From Methanobacteriota archaeon (GTDB taxonomy: Archaea > Halobacteriota > Methanomicrobia > Methanomicrobiales > Methanocorpusculaceae), in NCBI GenBank assembly GCA_023396065.1, contig JAEWXF010000007.1, positions 1-64,000 on the forward strand: a DNA stretch of 64,000 nucleotides. The letters run 5' to 3'. Shown piece by piece: positions 1-9,502 of the stretch (positions within the stretch are counted from its first letter, which is position 1; each line of letters begins with the position of its first letter). Under the pieces are notes generated by a model. It was not told the DNA's origin and did not search any database. It saw nothing but the letters and a program-made list of their open reading frames with translations. The translations under genes were made by a program, and so were the position numbers.

Positions 1-511
1 ACTAAGGAAGTTGGATGCCTCGTTCGTCCGTCGATATTTTTCCTGTGTGGGTCTTGTCCAAAAAGTCTAAGGCTTCAACTTGGACGGCACGCTATCCCGC
101 ATGGCTTGCACGCGAATCCCAGAAAACGTATTAATCGGACGTCCGAAGCATCCCACTTCCTTAGTCTTTCCGTTTTTTCCGTAAGCGAAGCGGTATTCCG
201 TGTTTTTTCCGTGGAATTCGGTGTGTTCCGTGCTGTTCCGTGGTTACCCACATACATCCAAAGAATCTCATCTCCGGAAACCATCTTCGGCTTTCAAGCC
301 GTGGTTACCCACATACATCCAAAGAATCTCATCTCCGGAAACCATCTTCGACTTTCAAGCCGTGGTTACCCAAATGCATTCAAAGACACACGAGAAAAGT
401 ATCGACCTGCATCGAAAAAGTATCATCAGATACCTTTGTGTTTCCCAGAGTGACAGATTGTTTTTGAGGTATCCGTCAAATTCAGGAAAAAAGAGAACGT
501 GGGGATAAAAT
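1..511. repeat. Intergenic island of dispersed repeats
   Basis: No gene is supported here. Positions 241-301 and 302-362 are two nearly identical copies of a unit of about 61 bp, running from GGTTACCCACATACATCC to GGCTTTCAAGCCG. Positions 143-245 contain the segment CCACTTCCTTAGTCTTTCCG followed by several CCGTG-rich short repeats, and a partial inverted copy of the same segment lies at 1-30. Positions 427-483 are a truncated copy of the 130-bp element found at 24828-24958 and 60052-60181. The same order of parts, 130-bp element then an AAGTATCGACCTGCATCG spacer then the GGTTACCC unit, recurs in inverse orientation at 24828-25072. Open frames crossing the region encode only the repeat and are judged spurious. 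Confidence 0.8.
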
Positions 512-2569
512 CTACTGTTTCTCGTCCTCTTTCTCGGTGAACAACGGAATAATATCGGTGATCGCTTTGCGTTCTCCGATAACAACCGCAGTATCACCTT
601 CTTCAAGAACAGTATTTCCGTCTGGCGTCACCACAGTGTCCGCCGCATTTTCGGAATTCCGGCGGACCGCAATAACCGATACACCGTAATCCGCCCGCAG
701 ATGAATATCAGAAAGCCGTTTTCCGACGACCTCACAGTTTTTATTGACATGAATCTGTTCCACCGATGCCCGGGTTTTCGGTATTTTCTCCTCGGCTGCC
801 TTTGCCTTCAGACGGATAGTATCAAACCAGGTAGCCTTTGGTTCATCTTTCAGATGTGAATCCATAGGCTTTTCAAAATACTCATCGTAGAGATCGTTTC
901 TGATCTGTCTCACATAGAGATCAAGATCCTGCTGAGGCACCTGCTCATTTGCCAGGATGCGGCGGAAAATCTGAATTGCCGCTTCACGCTCGTCCACGAT
1001 AACCTCATCGGCACCGAGTTTATACAGCTCGCCGGTTTCCGAGATAAACCGGGACCTGCTGATAATTCCAATTCTGGGATTCAGACCGCGGGCAGTAGAG
1101 ATGATCGCCTTGATCGCCTCCATGTTCGGGATACTGATCACAATCGTCCGGGCTTTCATGATACCGGCATACTCCAGAATGGCATCATGACTCGCATCCC
1201 CGTAGACAATACGCTCCCCCTTCTTTTTCTCTTTCTCAACCGTATCAGCGTTGAGCTCAAGAATAATATAGGGAATGTCCACCCGTTTCAGGGCTTTTGC
1301 AACGTACCGTCCGGCAAGTCCGTATCCCACGATGATAACATGCTCCTTGGGCTGGATCTCACAGCTTGTAGCGTCGCCTTCAAAGATATCCTCTCCGGGC
1401 ACCTTCGGTTTCACAAGCCGCCGCGCAATCGCAGGTCCGGCATTCACAGCGAACGGCGTTACGGCCATTGTCACGATAGTAATGGCGAGGAAAACCTGAT
1501 ACACATCCGCAGTAAGAATTCCTGCCTCAAGTCCGGTGGACCCGAGAATGAACGAGAACTCTCCTACCTGCGACAGACCGATTGCCGAAAGGATGGCCGC
1601 TCCGCTTGCAATACCGATCGCCTTCACACTGATAAAGTTGATGAGAGTCTTTCCAAGCAGGAGAACGACTGCAATTCCGACGATGAGGAAAAGATGCTCT
1701 GCGACATAGACAAGATTGAGCATCATACCAATCGACACAAAGAAAAAGCTGGTGAGGAGATCACGGAAGGGGAGAATCTGGCCGATAACTTCGTGGCTGT
1801 ACTCGGACTCCGAGATTGCAATTCCCGCAAGGAATGCCCCGAGAGCGAGGGATACGCCGTTCAGGGACATGAGCCAGGCAATACCGAAACAGATGGCAAC
1901 AATCGAGATGATGAAAAGTTCCTTGCTCCGGGTAAGGGCGACCCGCATCAGGAACCGGGGAACAAGGAATATTGCGGCCACCAGAACCACGCCGAGAATA
2001 ACCATTCCCATACCGAAGTTGAGAAGAGAACCAAGGATATCAGTATCAGAGTTTCCCGCAAGACTCGGGACCATCAGCATCATGGGGATGACGTTTAAGT
2101 CCTGGAAAATCAGGAGACCAAGGACGATTTTTCCATGCTGGGTATCGACCTCACCACTGCTCTGATACAGATTCATGATAACGGCAGTGGACGAGTGGGC
2201 AACGAGGAAACCTATAAACAGGGCAACGTTTGAAGAAAAGCCCACTGCGACCATGACAGCCCAGACGGCGACGGTGGTTACAACGAGTTGGAGTGTTCCG
2301 CCGATGAGAACGATTTTTTTCATGGACAGGAGGCTTTTGAGGGACATCTCCAGTCCGATAGTGAACATCAGGAGGATAACTCCGAGTTCTGCCAGGAGTG
2401 ATACCTGATCTTCTGTTACCAGGCCGAGGCAGGCGGGTCCGACAATGATACCGGTAATGAAGTATCCGATGATGAACGGCATGCGGAGCCGCCGTCCGAG
2501 AAAGAGGACGGCGATGGCACACGCAAGAACGACCACGATGGCCATAATAAGTTCTGCTTCTGTTTCCAC
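512..2569 (-). CDS. Kef-type monovalent cation:proton antiporter with TrkA domains
   Basis: A 685-residue CPA2-family antiporter expected to exchange K+ or Na+ for protons across the cell membrane. Residues 1 to about 385 are a run of hydrophobic helices typical of the Na+/H+ exchanger domain. A Rossmann TrkA-N domain follows, with the nucleotide motif GYGLAGRYV near residue 411, and a TrkA-C ligand-binding domain fills roughly residues 600-685. Full Kef-like proteins are 600-700 residues, so this is complete. The start is GTG at 2569, chosen because GGAGGTAA lies about 8 nt upstream. The next gene upstream on the same strand (2787-4787) is a paralog. Ion specificity cannot be read from the sequence. 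Several long frames on the opposite strand are shadows. Confidence 0.92.
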   Translation of the reverse strand: METEAELIMAIVVVLACAIAVLFLGRRLRMPFIIGYFITGIIVGPACLGLVTEDQVSLLAELGVILLMFTIGLEMSLKSLLSMKKIVLIGGTLQLVVTTVAVWAVMVAVGFSSNVALFIGFLVAHSSTAVIMNLYQSSGEVDTQHGKIVLGLLIFQDLNVIPMMLMVPSLAGNSDTDILGSLLNFGMGMVILGVVLVAAIFLVPRFLMRVALTRSKELFIISIVAICFGIAWLMSLNGVSLALGAFLAGIAISESEYSHEVIGQILPFRDLLTSFFFVSIGMMLNLVYVAEHLFLIVGIAVVLLLGKTLINFISVKAIGIASGAAILSAIGLSQVGEFSFILGSTGLEAGILTADVYQVFLAITIVTMAVTPFAVNAGPAIARRLVKPKVPGEDIFEGDATSCEIQPKEHVIIVGYGLAGRYVAKALKRVDIPYIILELNADTVEKEKKKGERIVYGDASHDAILEYAGIMKARTIVISIPNMEAIKAIISTARGLNPRIGIISRSRFISETGELYKLGADEVIVDEREAAIQIFRRILANEQVPQQDLDLYVRQIRNDLYDEYFEKPMDSHLKDEPKATWFDTIRLKAKAAEEKIPKTRASVEQIHVNKNCEVVGKRLSDIHLRADYGVSVIAVRRNSENAADTVVTPDGNTVLEEGDTAVVIGERKAITDIIPLFTEKEDEKQ

Positions 2570-2786
2570 TGTGAGTTACCTCCGTTTTTTTCCGTGATGC
2601 GACAGGCCGTTCATCAGGGAAGACACAAAACACGGACAGCCGTTTGCGGTTCTGTTTTGTGTATTCTATGATGACTGTGACGTTTTTGTACAATCATCCC
2701 GGCTTTGCACGGAAAAATACTAGTGCAGGTATATACTTCGTAATTGGTAAAAAATATGCCTATTAAGAGAGGGAGATTTGGGGATT

Positions 2787-4787
2787 TCAGGATTCTTTGA
2801 AGAGGTTTTTGATTAGAGTGAGCTGGGTTTCGGTTCCCATGAGTTCGACGATGTCACCTTCGGAAAGGATAGTGTTTCCGTCGATGGGGAGAACAGGTTC
2901 GCCGTTGCTGTGCCGGAGGGAAACAACGGTCGTGCTGTAGGTTGTCCGGAGATGGAGTTTGCAGAGTGGCTGACCGTCGACGGATGAGTTTTTCCCGACC
3001 TGAAGGAGGGTAAAGGTGGTTTTGCTTTTGGGTTCAAGGGTACCGACGAGGTGTTCGATTTTCCCGGGTTTTGCGTCGGGACTGGAACGGGCCTGGGTGA
3101 TTTCGGCGTAGACTTCGGCGCGGATCTGCTTGATGTACTGGACAAGGTCCGTGTCGGCAATGTTTTCGTTGGCAAAGATTCTCCGGGAGATCTGGATTGC
3201 AGCTTCACGTTCGTCGGCAATGACCTCGTCAGCCCCGAGGCGGAAGAGGGTTGTGGTGTCGGAGATATATTTGGAACGGGTGATGATGGGGATTTTCGGG
3301 TTGAGTCGGCGGGCGTTGGAGAGAATGTTTTTGATGGCAGTGGTATCGGGGATGGTGATGACGAGGGTACTGGCACGGGTGATGCCGGCGTACTCAAGGA
3401 GGGTCTCGTGACCTGCGTCTCCGTAGATAATATGTTCTCCGGTCTGTTTGACGTGTTTTACGGTTTCAGGATTCATCTCGATGATGAGATAGGGTTTTCC
3501 GACTTTTTTGAGGGCGCGGATAACGTATTTTCCGGCAACACCGTATCCGACAACGATAACATGATTGGAGGGTTTGATGCTGCAGGTCTGGGAATCGGCG
3601 AAGTCGGGACGATCGGCAGGGATTTTGGGACGGGCAAGTTTGGCGGTGATTTTGGGAGCTGCTCCAATGGCAAACGGAGTGATGGTCATGGAAAGGATGG
3701 CAATTGCAAGGAAGGTCTGATAGAGATCGTTGGTGAGAATGCCAAGACTGATGCCGGTTGTGCCGAGGACGAAGGAGAACTCTCCGATCTGGGCGAGACC
3801 GATACCGCTGAGAAGCGCTGTGCCGGTGGCGGCCCCCGCGGCTTTTGCGGAGATGGTGGTGATGAAGGTTTTTCCAAGGATGAGGAGAATGAGGAGAGCT
3901 ACGATGAGAAGGATGTTCTGAATCATGTAACTGATGGACAGCAGCATACCAACAGAGATGAAGAAGAAGCTGGTGAGGATGTCACGAATCGGCATGATGA
4001 GGCCGATAACTTCATGACTGTATTCGGAGCCGGAGATGGCGACACCGGCAAGGAAGGCACCAAGGGAGAGGGAAACACCGTTGAGAGAGAGGATCCAGGC
4101 AATACCGAAGCAGATGGTGAGTACACTGATGATGAAGAGTTCCCGGCTGCGCTGTGCGGCAATTTTGTCGAGGATTCTCGGGACAATGTAGAGTGCTGCG
4201 ACGAGAACGATAACAAGTGCGGTCATGCCGATTGCAAGCTGGATGAGGGAGGAGGTGATGTCAAAGCTGCCCGCTTCGGCAAGCATGGGGGTGATAAGCA
4301 TCATGGGAATGACGGCGAGGTCCTGGAAGATGAGGATGCCAAGGGCTATTTTGCCGTGCCGGGCGTCAATCTGGCCGTTGTTCTGATAGATGTTGAGAAC
4401 TATCGCGGTAGAGGAGGTGGCAGCCATCATGCCGACGAGGAGGGAGGCACCGGACGGGAGACCTACGGCCTGGAGGAGAAGCCAGACGGCAAGGGTGGTG
4501 AGGAGAACCTGAACTCCTCCGCCGATGAGGACGATTTTTTTCATGGACAGGAGGTTTTTGATGGAGATGTCCAGACCTATGGTGAACATCAGGAGGATGA
4601 TACCGAATTCTGCGACGAGTTCTACCTGTTCATAGGTAAAGAGGTGCAGGCCGGACGGGCCGACGAGAATACCGGCAAGGAAAAAGCCGATGATCGTGGG
4701 CAGCCTGAGTTTGCTGCTGATGAACAGTACGATGAGCGTACAGGCAAGAATGAGAAATAAACCAAGTATGAGTGCGTCATAATCCAT
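2787..4787 (-). CDS. Kef-type monovalent cation:proton antiporter with TrkA domains (paralog)
   Basis: A 666-residue CPA2 antiporter with the same layout as the gene at 512-2569: about twelve membrane helices, a TrkA-N Rossmann domain (GYGVAGKYV near residue 413) and a C-terminal TrkA-C domain. Stretches such as SLKNLLSMKKIVLIGG in one and SIKNLLSMKKIVLIGG in the other show that the pair arose by tandem duplication. I place the start at ATG 4787 (MDYDALILGLF), because the open frame upstream to 4979 runs through a hairpin and gives a non-membrane, low-quality extension. No clear Shine-Dalgarno precedes 4787, so a leaderless or short-leader mRNA is possible. The 217-nt gap to the downstream paralog argues for separate promoters. 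A 569-codon frame on the opposite strand is a shadow. Confidence 0.9.
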   Translation of the reverse strand: MDYDALILGLFLILACTLIVLFISSKLRLPTIIGFFLAGILVGPSGLHLFTYEQVELVAEFGIILLMFTIGLDISIKNLLSMKKIVLIGGGVQVLLTTLAVWLLLQAVGLPSGASLLVGMMAATSSTAIVLNIYQNNGQIDARHGKIALGILIFQDLAVIPMMLITPMLAEAGSFDITSSLIQLAIGMTALVIVLVAALYIVPRILDKIAAQRSRELFIISVLTICFGIAWILSLNGVSLSLGAFLAGVAISGSEYSHEVIGLIMPIRDILTSFFFISVGMLLSISYMIQNILLIVALLILLILGKTFITTISAKAAGAATGTALLSGIGLAQIGEFSFVLGTTGISLGILTNDLYQTFLAIAILSMTITPFAIGAAPKITAKLARPKIPADRPDFADSQTCSIKPSNHVIVVGYGVAGKYVIRALKKVGKPYLIIEMNPETVKHVKQTGEHIIYGDAGHETLLEYAGITRASTLVITIPDTTAIKNILSNARRLNPKIPIITRSKYISDTTTLFRLGADEVIADEREAAIQISRRIFANENIADTDLVQYIKQIRAEVYAEITQARSSPDAKPGKIEHLVGTLEPKSKTTFTLLQVGKNSSVDGQPLCKLHLRTTYSTTVVSLRHSNGEPVLPIDGNTILSEGDIVELMGTETQLTLIKNLFKES

Positions 4788-4909
4788 GAGGTGCCGCCGG
4801 AGATTTTTGTGAACGTACCTGTTGGGGTTTCGGGAGTATAGTCTTTGTTTTTCTGCGGTGGTATCCTGGAAACTCACGGACGGGGGGTGTTTTTCCGGGG
4901 GATAAATTC

Positions 4910-4950
4910 CGGTTTGCTGAGGAGCCGTTTCGCGGCTCCTCAGCAAACCG
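4910..4950. terminator. 18-bp perfect hairpin between divergent genes
   Basis: An 18-bp perfect inverted repeat with a 5-nt loop: arms 4910-4927 and 4933-4950, loop TTTCG. The arm begins GGTTTGCTGAGGAGCCG. It lies between the start of the antiporter at 4787 (minus) and leuA at 5075 (plus), upstream of both. A simple terminator is therefore not expected, although it could end antisense or read-through transcripts. It could also fold in the antiporter leader RNA. The fold is seen directly; the role is unknown. Confidence 0.5.
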
Positions 4951-5000
4951 AAATTTTCGAAAAAATCGCCCCGTGTCACCTACCCTCTACCGCATCACAC

Positions 5001-5009
5001 ATATATAAA
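5001..5009 (+). promoter_or_regulatory. TATA-like box of the leu operon
   Basis: ATATATAAA lies about 66-74 nt upstream of the leuA start, in otherwise mixed-composition DNA, and fits the archaeal TATA consensus. Transcription would then start near 5030, giving a leader of about 45 nt that carries the AGGTGA Shine-Dalgarno. The match is by eye only. Confidence 0.5.
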
Positions 5010-5074
5010 TTCCCTCAACTCCAAACATTACAGAATATTTGAAGCGAAAAAACACATCAGCTTCAGGTGAAAAA

Positions 5075-6649
5075 ATGACAAACGATGAATCTACCGTGTC
5101 CAACAGCAACACGACTGACCGTGTCTGGATCTTTGACACAACGCTCCGTGACGGCGAACAATCTCCCGGCGCAACCATGAACCTTCAGGAAAAGGTACGC
5201 CTCGCCCGCCAGCTAGAGCTACTCGGTGTAGATATCATCGAAGCAGGATTTCCCGCAGCAAGTCCCGGTGACTTTGAAGCAGTGCGTGCCGTCTCGGAAA
5301 CGGTAACCAACTGTCAGGTCGCCGGCCTCTGCCGCTGTGTCACCGCTGATATCGACCGGGCATGGGAAGCCCTGGCTCCTGCCGTTCACCCGAGGATTCA
5401 TGTATTCCTCGCAACCAGTCCCATTCACATGGAGCACAAGCTCCGCAAAACCCCGGAACAGGTACTCGAAATGGCAGAAAATGCCGTCCGGTACGCCGCA
5501 TCCCTGACGAAAAATGTCGAGTTCTCCGCAGAAGACGCGTCCCGGAGCGACCCGGCATTCCTCGCAAAAGTAGTTGAAACCGTAATCAATGCCGGCGCCA
5601 CAACCGTAAACATCCCCGACACCGTCGGATACAGCCAGCCTGCCGAGTACGGCGCTCTCATCCGCTACCTCAAAGAACACGTCAGCAATATTGAGAAAGT
5701 CGTCATCTCGGTTCACTGTCACGACGACCTCGGACTTGCGGTCGCAAACAGCCTTGCCGCCGTAGAAGCAGGTGCCCGTCAGATCGAATGCACCATCAAC
5801 GGCATCGGCGAACGTGCCGGCAACGCCGCCATGGACGAAGTCGTCATGAACCTCAGCGTCCGCCGCGACCATTACCACTGCAGCTGCGGCATCAACACCG
5901 AACAGATCTACCCCACCGCCCGCACCCTCTCCCACATCATCGGTATGCCGATACCGGCCAACAAAGCCATTGTCGGTGCGAACGCCTTTGCCCATGAATC
6001 CGGAATTCATCAGGACGGCGTCCTCAAATGCCGGGAAACCTATGAAATCATGGACGCCGCATCAATCGGCAAAACCGGAAACGACATGGTGCTCGGCAAA
6101 CACTCAGGCCGCCATGCCATCAAAGCCAAAGTCGAGGAGCTCGGCTACACCCTCAGCGACGACCAGATAACAACCGTCGCCGACACCGTCAAAAAACTCG
6201 CCGACATCAAAAAAGAGGTCTTCGGCGAAGACGTCGAAGCAATCATCCTCGAAGAAATCTTCCGGGTGCCCGACAAATTCAAACTCAAATACATTCAGGC
6301 CCATGCCGGTAACGGCCCGATCCCGCCGAACGCCATCGTCATCATGGACGTCGACGGCGTAGAACAGCGGCTGCATAACTTCGGCGTCGGCCCGATCGAC
6401 GCAGTCTTCAACACCATCGGTCAGATCGCCGGATGCAGACCGGAACTGGAACAGTTCTCCATCAACGCCATCACCGGCGGAACCGATGCACAGGGCGAAG
6501 TAACCGTCCGGATCCGCAGAAACAGCTACTCCGCAATCGGCCGGGGTGCCGACCCGGACATTCTCGTTGCCGCAGGAAAAGCCTATGTGAACGCACTCAA
6601 CCGTCTGGTTAAAAAGGTGGAGGAAAACCATGCACCGAACAATTGCTGA
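5075..6649 (+). CDS. leuA: 2-isopropylmalate synthase
   Basis: Catalyses condensation of acetyl-CoA with 2-oxoisovalerate to 2-isopropylmalate, the first committed step of leucine synthesis. The 524-residue protein has the HMGL-like TIM barrel motif RDGEQSPG at residues 25-32 and the metal-binding HCHDD near residue 214. A C-terminal LeuA allosteric domain from about residue 400 is expected to bind leucine. The presence of that domain and of leuCDB downstream argues for LeuA rather than the methanogen paralogs citramalate synthase or homocitrate synthase (AksA), which cannot be fully excluded from sequence alone. The start is ATG 5075 with GGTGA a few bases upstream; an in-frame upstream start at 5039 lacks a ribosome site. 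The gene overlaps leuC by 20 nt. Confidence 0.93.
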   Translation: MTNDESTVSNSNTTDRVWIFDTTLRDGEQSPGATMNLQEKVRLARQLELLGVDIIEAGFPAASPGDFEAVRAVSETVTNCQVAGLCRCVTADIDRAWEALAPAVHPRIHVFLATSPIHMEHKLRKTPEQVLEMAENAVRYAASLTKNVEFSAEDASRSDPAFLAKVVETVINAGATTVNIPDTVGYSQPAEYGALIRYLKEHVSNIEKVVISVHCHDDLGLAVANSLAAVEAGARQIECTINGIGERAGNAAMDEVVMNLSVRRDHYHCSCGINTEQIYPTARTLSHIIGMPIPANKAIVGANAFAHESGIHQDGVLKCRETYEIMDAASIGKTGNDMVLGKHSGRHAIKAKVEELGYTLSDDQITTVADTVKKLADIKKEVFGEDVEAIILEEIFRVPDKFKLKYIQAHAGNGPIPPNAIVIMDVDGVEQRLHNFGVGPIDAVFNTIGQIAGCRPELEQFSINAITGGTDAQGEVTVRIRRNSYSAIGRGADPDILVAAGKAYVNALNRLVKKVEENHAPNNC

Positions 6650-7886
6650 AAAAATCTTACAGGCACACACCACACAAAAAATCACCGGACCCGGACAGAT
6701 CGTCCGGTGTAACCTCTCTCTGGTCCTGGCAAACGACATCACCGCCCCGCTTGCCATCAAATCCTTCCATGAAATGGGAGCTGCAAAAGTCTTCGACCCG
6801 GAGAAAGTCGTCTTCGTCTGTGATCATTTCACCCCGAACAAAGACATCGACTCTGCAGAGCAGGTAGCAGTCACCCGCAGATTTGCGCAGGAGATGGGAA
6901 TCACCCACTACTACGAAGGCGGAAACTGCGGCATCGAACATGCCCTCCTGCCCGAAGAAGGCCTTGTCGGCCCGGGTGATCTGGTGATCGGCGCTGACAG
7001 TCACACCTGTACCTACGGCGGTCTCGGCGCATTTTCCACCGGCATGGGTTCCACCGACATTGCCGCAGGCATGGTCCTCGGAGAAAACTGGTTCAAAGTC
7101 CCGCCGAGCATCAAAGTCAGCGTTCACGGAAAAATGGGTCCCTGCGTACAGGGAAAAGACGTCATATTAAACCTGATCGGAAAAATCGGCGTCTCCGGTG
7201 CATTGTACAAAGCTCTGGAGTTCAGCGGCTCAGGCGTCGAAAAGATGTCGGTCGAAAGCCGGCTGACCATTGCGAACATGGCAATCGAAGCGGGCGGCAA
7301 GGCAGGCCTCTTCCCTGCCGACAAAAAAACACTAAAGTACACCCGGAAAGCCGGACGCGACGATGATGAGATCAAAGCAGACAAACTGGCGGTCTATGAA
7401 TCCGAAGTCGACATTGAGCTGAAAGGCATGGCCCCGCAGGTCGCCCTGCCGCATCTCCCGGAAAATGTAAAAGGCGTGGATGAACTCGGTGAGATCAAAA
7501 TCGACCAGGCGGTCATCGGCAGCTGTACGAACGGAAGAATCGAGGATATGCGGCAGGCCGCAGAGATTCTCCGGGGGCGGAAAATCGACCGGAATGTCCG
7601 CTGCATCATAATTCCTGCAACACCGCGTGTCTGGCGGGAATGTGTCCGCGAAGGTCTGATGCAGGTCTTCATTGACGCAGGCGCAATCATTTCCCCGCCG
7701 ACCTGCGGCCCGTGTCTCGGTGGTCATATGGGTATTCTCGCCAAGGGTGAACGTGCCATCTCCACGACGAACAGAAACTTCCGGGGCAGAATGGGCGCAC
7801 TGGAGTCAGAGGTCCTCCTCTCGAACCCTGCGGTCGCCGCAGCCTCTGCCGTTACCGGATTTGTGACCGATCCAAGGAGCCTGTAA
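6630..7886 (+). CDS. leuC: 3-isopropylmalate dehydratase large subunit
   Basis: Large subunit of the aconitase-family isomerase that converts 2-isopropylmalate to 3-isopropylmalate. At 418 residues it matches the short archaeal LeuC/HacA type. The three cysteines that hold the 4Fe-4S cluster are visible: one in GSCTNGR near residue 298, and two in TCGPCLGG near residues 358 and 361. The start ATG 6630 has the strong site GGTGGAGG at 6616-6623. It overlaps the leuA stop and is followed after 2 nt by leuD, so translation is probably coupled. In methanogens the same family also serves coenzyme B synthesis as homoaconitase; the operon context favours leucine. Confidence 0.93.
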   Translation: MHRTIAEKILQAHTTQKITGPGQIVRCNLSLVLANDITAPLAIKSFHEMGAAKVFDPEKVVFVCDHFTPNKDIDSAEQVAVTRRFAQEMGITHYYEGGNCGIEHALLPEEGLVGPGDLVIGADSHTCTYGGLGAFSTGMGSTDIAAGMVLGENWFKVPPSIKVSVHGKMGPCVQGKDVILNLIGKIGVSGALYKALEFSGSGVEKMSVESRLTIANMAIEAGGKAGLFPADKKTLKYTRKAGRDDDEIKADKLAVYESEVDIELKGMAPQVALPHLPENVKGVDELGEIKIDQAVIGSCTNGRIEDMRQAAEILRGRKIDRNVRCIIIPATPRVWRECVREGLMQVFIDAGAIISPPTCGPCLGGHMGILAKGERAISTTNRNFRGRMGALESEVLLSNPAVAAASAVTGFVTDPRSL

Positions 7887-7888
7887 CA

Positions 7889-8383
7889 ATGGAATATAAA
7901 GGAACAGCCCACGTGGTAGGGGCAAATATTGATACGGATGCAATTATTCCGGCCCGGTTTCTGGTGACGACCGATGAAGTGGAACTCGGAAAACACTGCA
8001 TGGACGGACTCGAAGAGAACTGGATCTCCCGTGTCGCCGCAGGTGACTTCCTCGTTGCCGGAGAAAACTTCGGCTGCGGATCGTCCCGGGAACACGCCCC
8101 GGTAGCAATCAAAGGAGCCGGAATTCCGGTGGTCATCGGCAAAAGTTTTGCCAGAATTTTCTACCGGAATGCATTCAATACCGGTCTGATTCTGCTGGAA
8201 GTCGGGGATGACTACCAAAAAATTGCCGACGGCGAGTCCCTGACAATCGATACTGAAAAGGGAACGATCACCACCGCCGGCGGCGTAACGATCACCTGCC
8301 CGCCGGTGCCTGCATTCATGCAGGAGATTCTGAATGCCGGCGGTCTGGTCGGCTATGTCAGAAAACAGACCGGAGCTGAGTAA
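7889..8383 (+). CDS. leuD: 3-isopropylmalate dehydratase small subunit
   Basis: A 164-residue swivelling-domain subunit that pairs with LeuC to complete the isomerase active site. The typical archaeal LeuD features are present: [13 protein letters not shown] at the N-terminus and the CGSSREHAP active-site segment near residue 70. It starts 2 nt after the leuC stop, with AAGGAG about 10 nt upstream, and leuB follows 1 nt after its stop. Length is normal for the archaeal family. Confidence 0.93.
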   Translation: MEYKGTAHVVGANIDTDAIIPARFLVTTDEVELGKHCMDGLEENWISRVAAGDFLVAGENFGCGSSREHAPVAIKGAGIPVVIGKSFARIFYRNAFNTGLILLEVGDDYQKIADGESLTIDTEKGTITTAGGVTITCPPVPAFMQEILNAGGLVGYVRKQTGAE

Positions 8384-8384
8384 G

Positions 8385-9473
8385 ATGGGAAACTTTACCA
8401 TTGCGGTTCTGCCCGGAGACGGGATCGGCCCGGAAGTTGTCCGCGAGGCGGTGCATGTCCTGGAAGTTGTCGGAAAGAAGTTCGGCCACACGTTTACCCT
8501 TCGGTATGCAGCCTTTGGCGGTGCAGCGATCGATGAGTCCGGGGTCCCGTTTCCAGACACCACGCGGGATGTCTGCCTGTCGTCTGATGCGGTGCTGTTC
8601 GGGGCTGTTGGAGGTCCGAAGTGGGACACACTGGACCCCGCAATCCGTCCGGAGAAAGGACTGCTGGCTCTGCGGAAATCCGCTGGTGCGTTTGCCAACC
8701 TCAGACCGGCAAAACTGTTTCCGGAACTTGCGGATGCCTGCTATCTCCGGCCCGATATTGTCGCAAACGGCATTGACATTCTGGTGGTCCGCGAACTGAT
8801 CGGGGACGTATACTTCGGCGAACCTGCCGGTATTGAGGTCCGCGACGGCGAACGGGTCGGTTTTTCCAATATGATCTACCGGGAACATGAGATCCGCCGG
8901 GTGGCAAAGGTGGCTTTTGAAACTGCAATGAAGCGGAGTAAGCGGCTGTGTTCGGTGGATAAAGCGAACGTGCTTGCGGTATCCCGACTGTGGCGTGAAG
9001 TGGTAACCGAGGTTTCCCGGGAGTACCCCGAGGTGGAACTGTCCTTTATGTATGTGGATAATGCAGCAATGCAGCTGGTGAGAAATCCTGCGGCGTTTGA
9101 TGTAATCGTGACCGGCAACCTCTTCGGGGATATCCTGTCCGATGAAGCCGCGGCAATTACCGGCTCAATTGGAATGCTGCCGTCCGCCTCCATAGGAGAA
9201 CCGGGAACGCCGGGTCTCTATGAACCGGTTCACGGCTCAGCTCCGGATATCGCCGGTCAGGACCTGGCAAATCCGGTGGCAACGGTCTTGTCACTGGCAA
9301 TGCTGCTGCGGTATTCGCTGAATCTGGCATCAGAAGCGGACGCGGTAGAGGCTGCAGTGGCAAACGTGCTTACCGCAGGATACCGGACGGGCGATATTTT
9401 CCGTGAAGGTACCCGGAAGGTCGGCTGTACCAAGATGGGACAGCTGATCGCAGATGCAGTACAGAACGCGTGA
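8385..9473 (+). CDS. leuB: 3-isopropylmalate dehydrogenase
   Basis: NAD-dependent oxidative decarboxylation of 3-isopropylmalate, the third leucine-specific step. The 362-residue protein begins [18 protein letters not shown], the hallmark of the isocitrate/isopropylmalate dehydrogenase family. It carries [25 protein letters not shown] with the metal-binding aspartates, and [18 protein letters not shown] near the cofactor site. The start ATG 8385 lies 1 nt beyond leuD and has GGAG at 8372-8375. An earlier in-frame start at 8334 would extend back into leuD and is rejected. Methanogens also have a homoisocitrate dehydrogenase (AksF) in this family; position at the end of leuACD makes LeuB the better call. 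Confidence 0.92.
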   Translation: MGNFTIAVLPGDGIGPEVVREAVHVLEVVGKKFGHTFTLRYAAFGGAAIDESGVPFPDTTRDVCLSSDAVLFGAVGGPKWDTLDPAIRPEKGLLALRKSAGAFANLRPAKLFPELADACYLRPDIVANGIDILVVRELIGDVYFGEPAGIEVRDGERVGFSNMIYREHEIRRVAKVAFETAMKRSKRLCSVDKANVLAVSRLWREVVTEVSREYPEVELSFMYVDNAAMQLVRNPAAFDVIVTGNLFGDILSDEAAAITGSIGMLPSASIGEPGTPGLYEPVHGSAPDIAGQDLANPVATVLSLAMLLRYSLNLASEADAVEAAVANVLTAGYRTGDIFREGTRKVGCTKMGQLIADAVQNA

Positions 9474-9502
9474 AGCTTTCTGTGCAGTTTTCTTTTTTTG
9501 TG

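Noticed and set aside
1..511. CRISPR array
   Set aside because: The repeated unit of about 61 bp is tandem without spacers and there are no cas genes; two copies only.
3051..4760. 569-codon acidic frame on the plus strand
   Set aside because: It lies fully antisense to the second Kef antiporter, and its low-complexity Gly/Asp/Glu composition is what antisense reading of a C-rich membrane gene gives.
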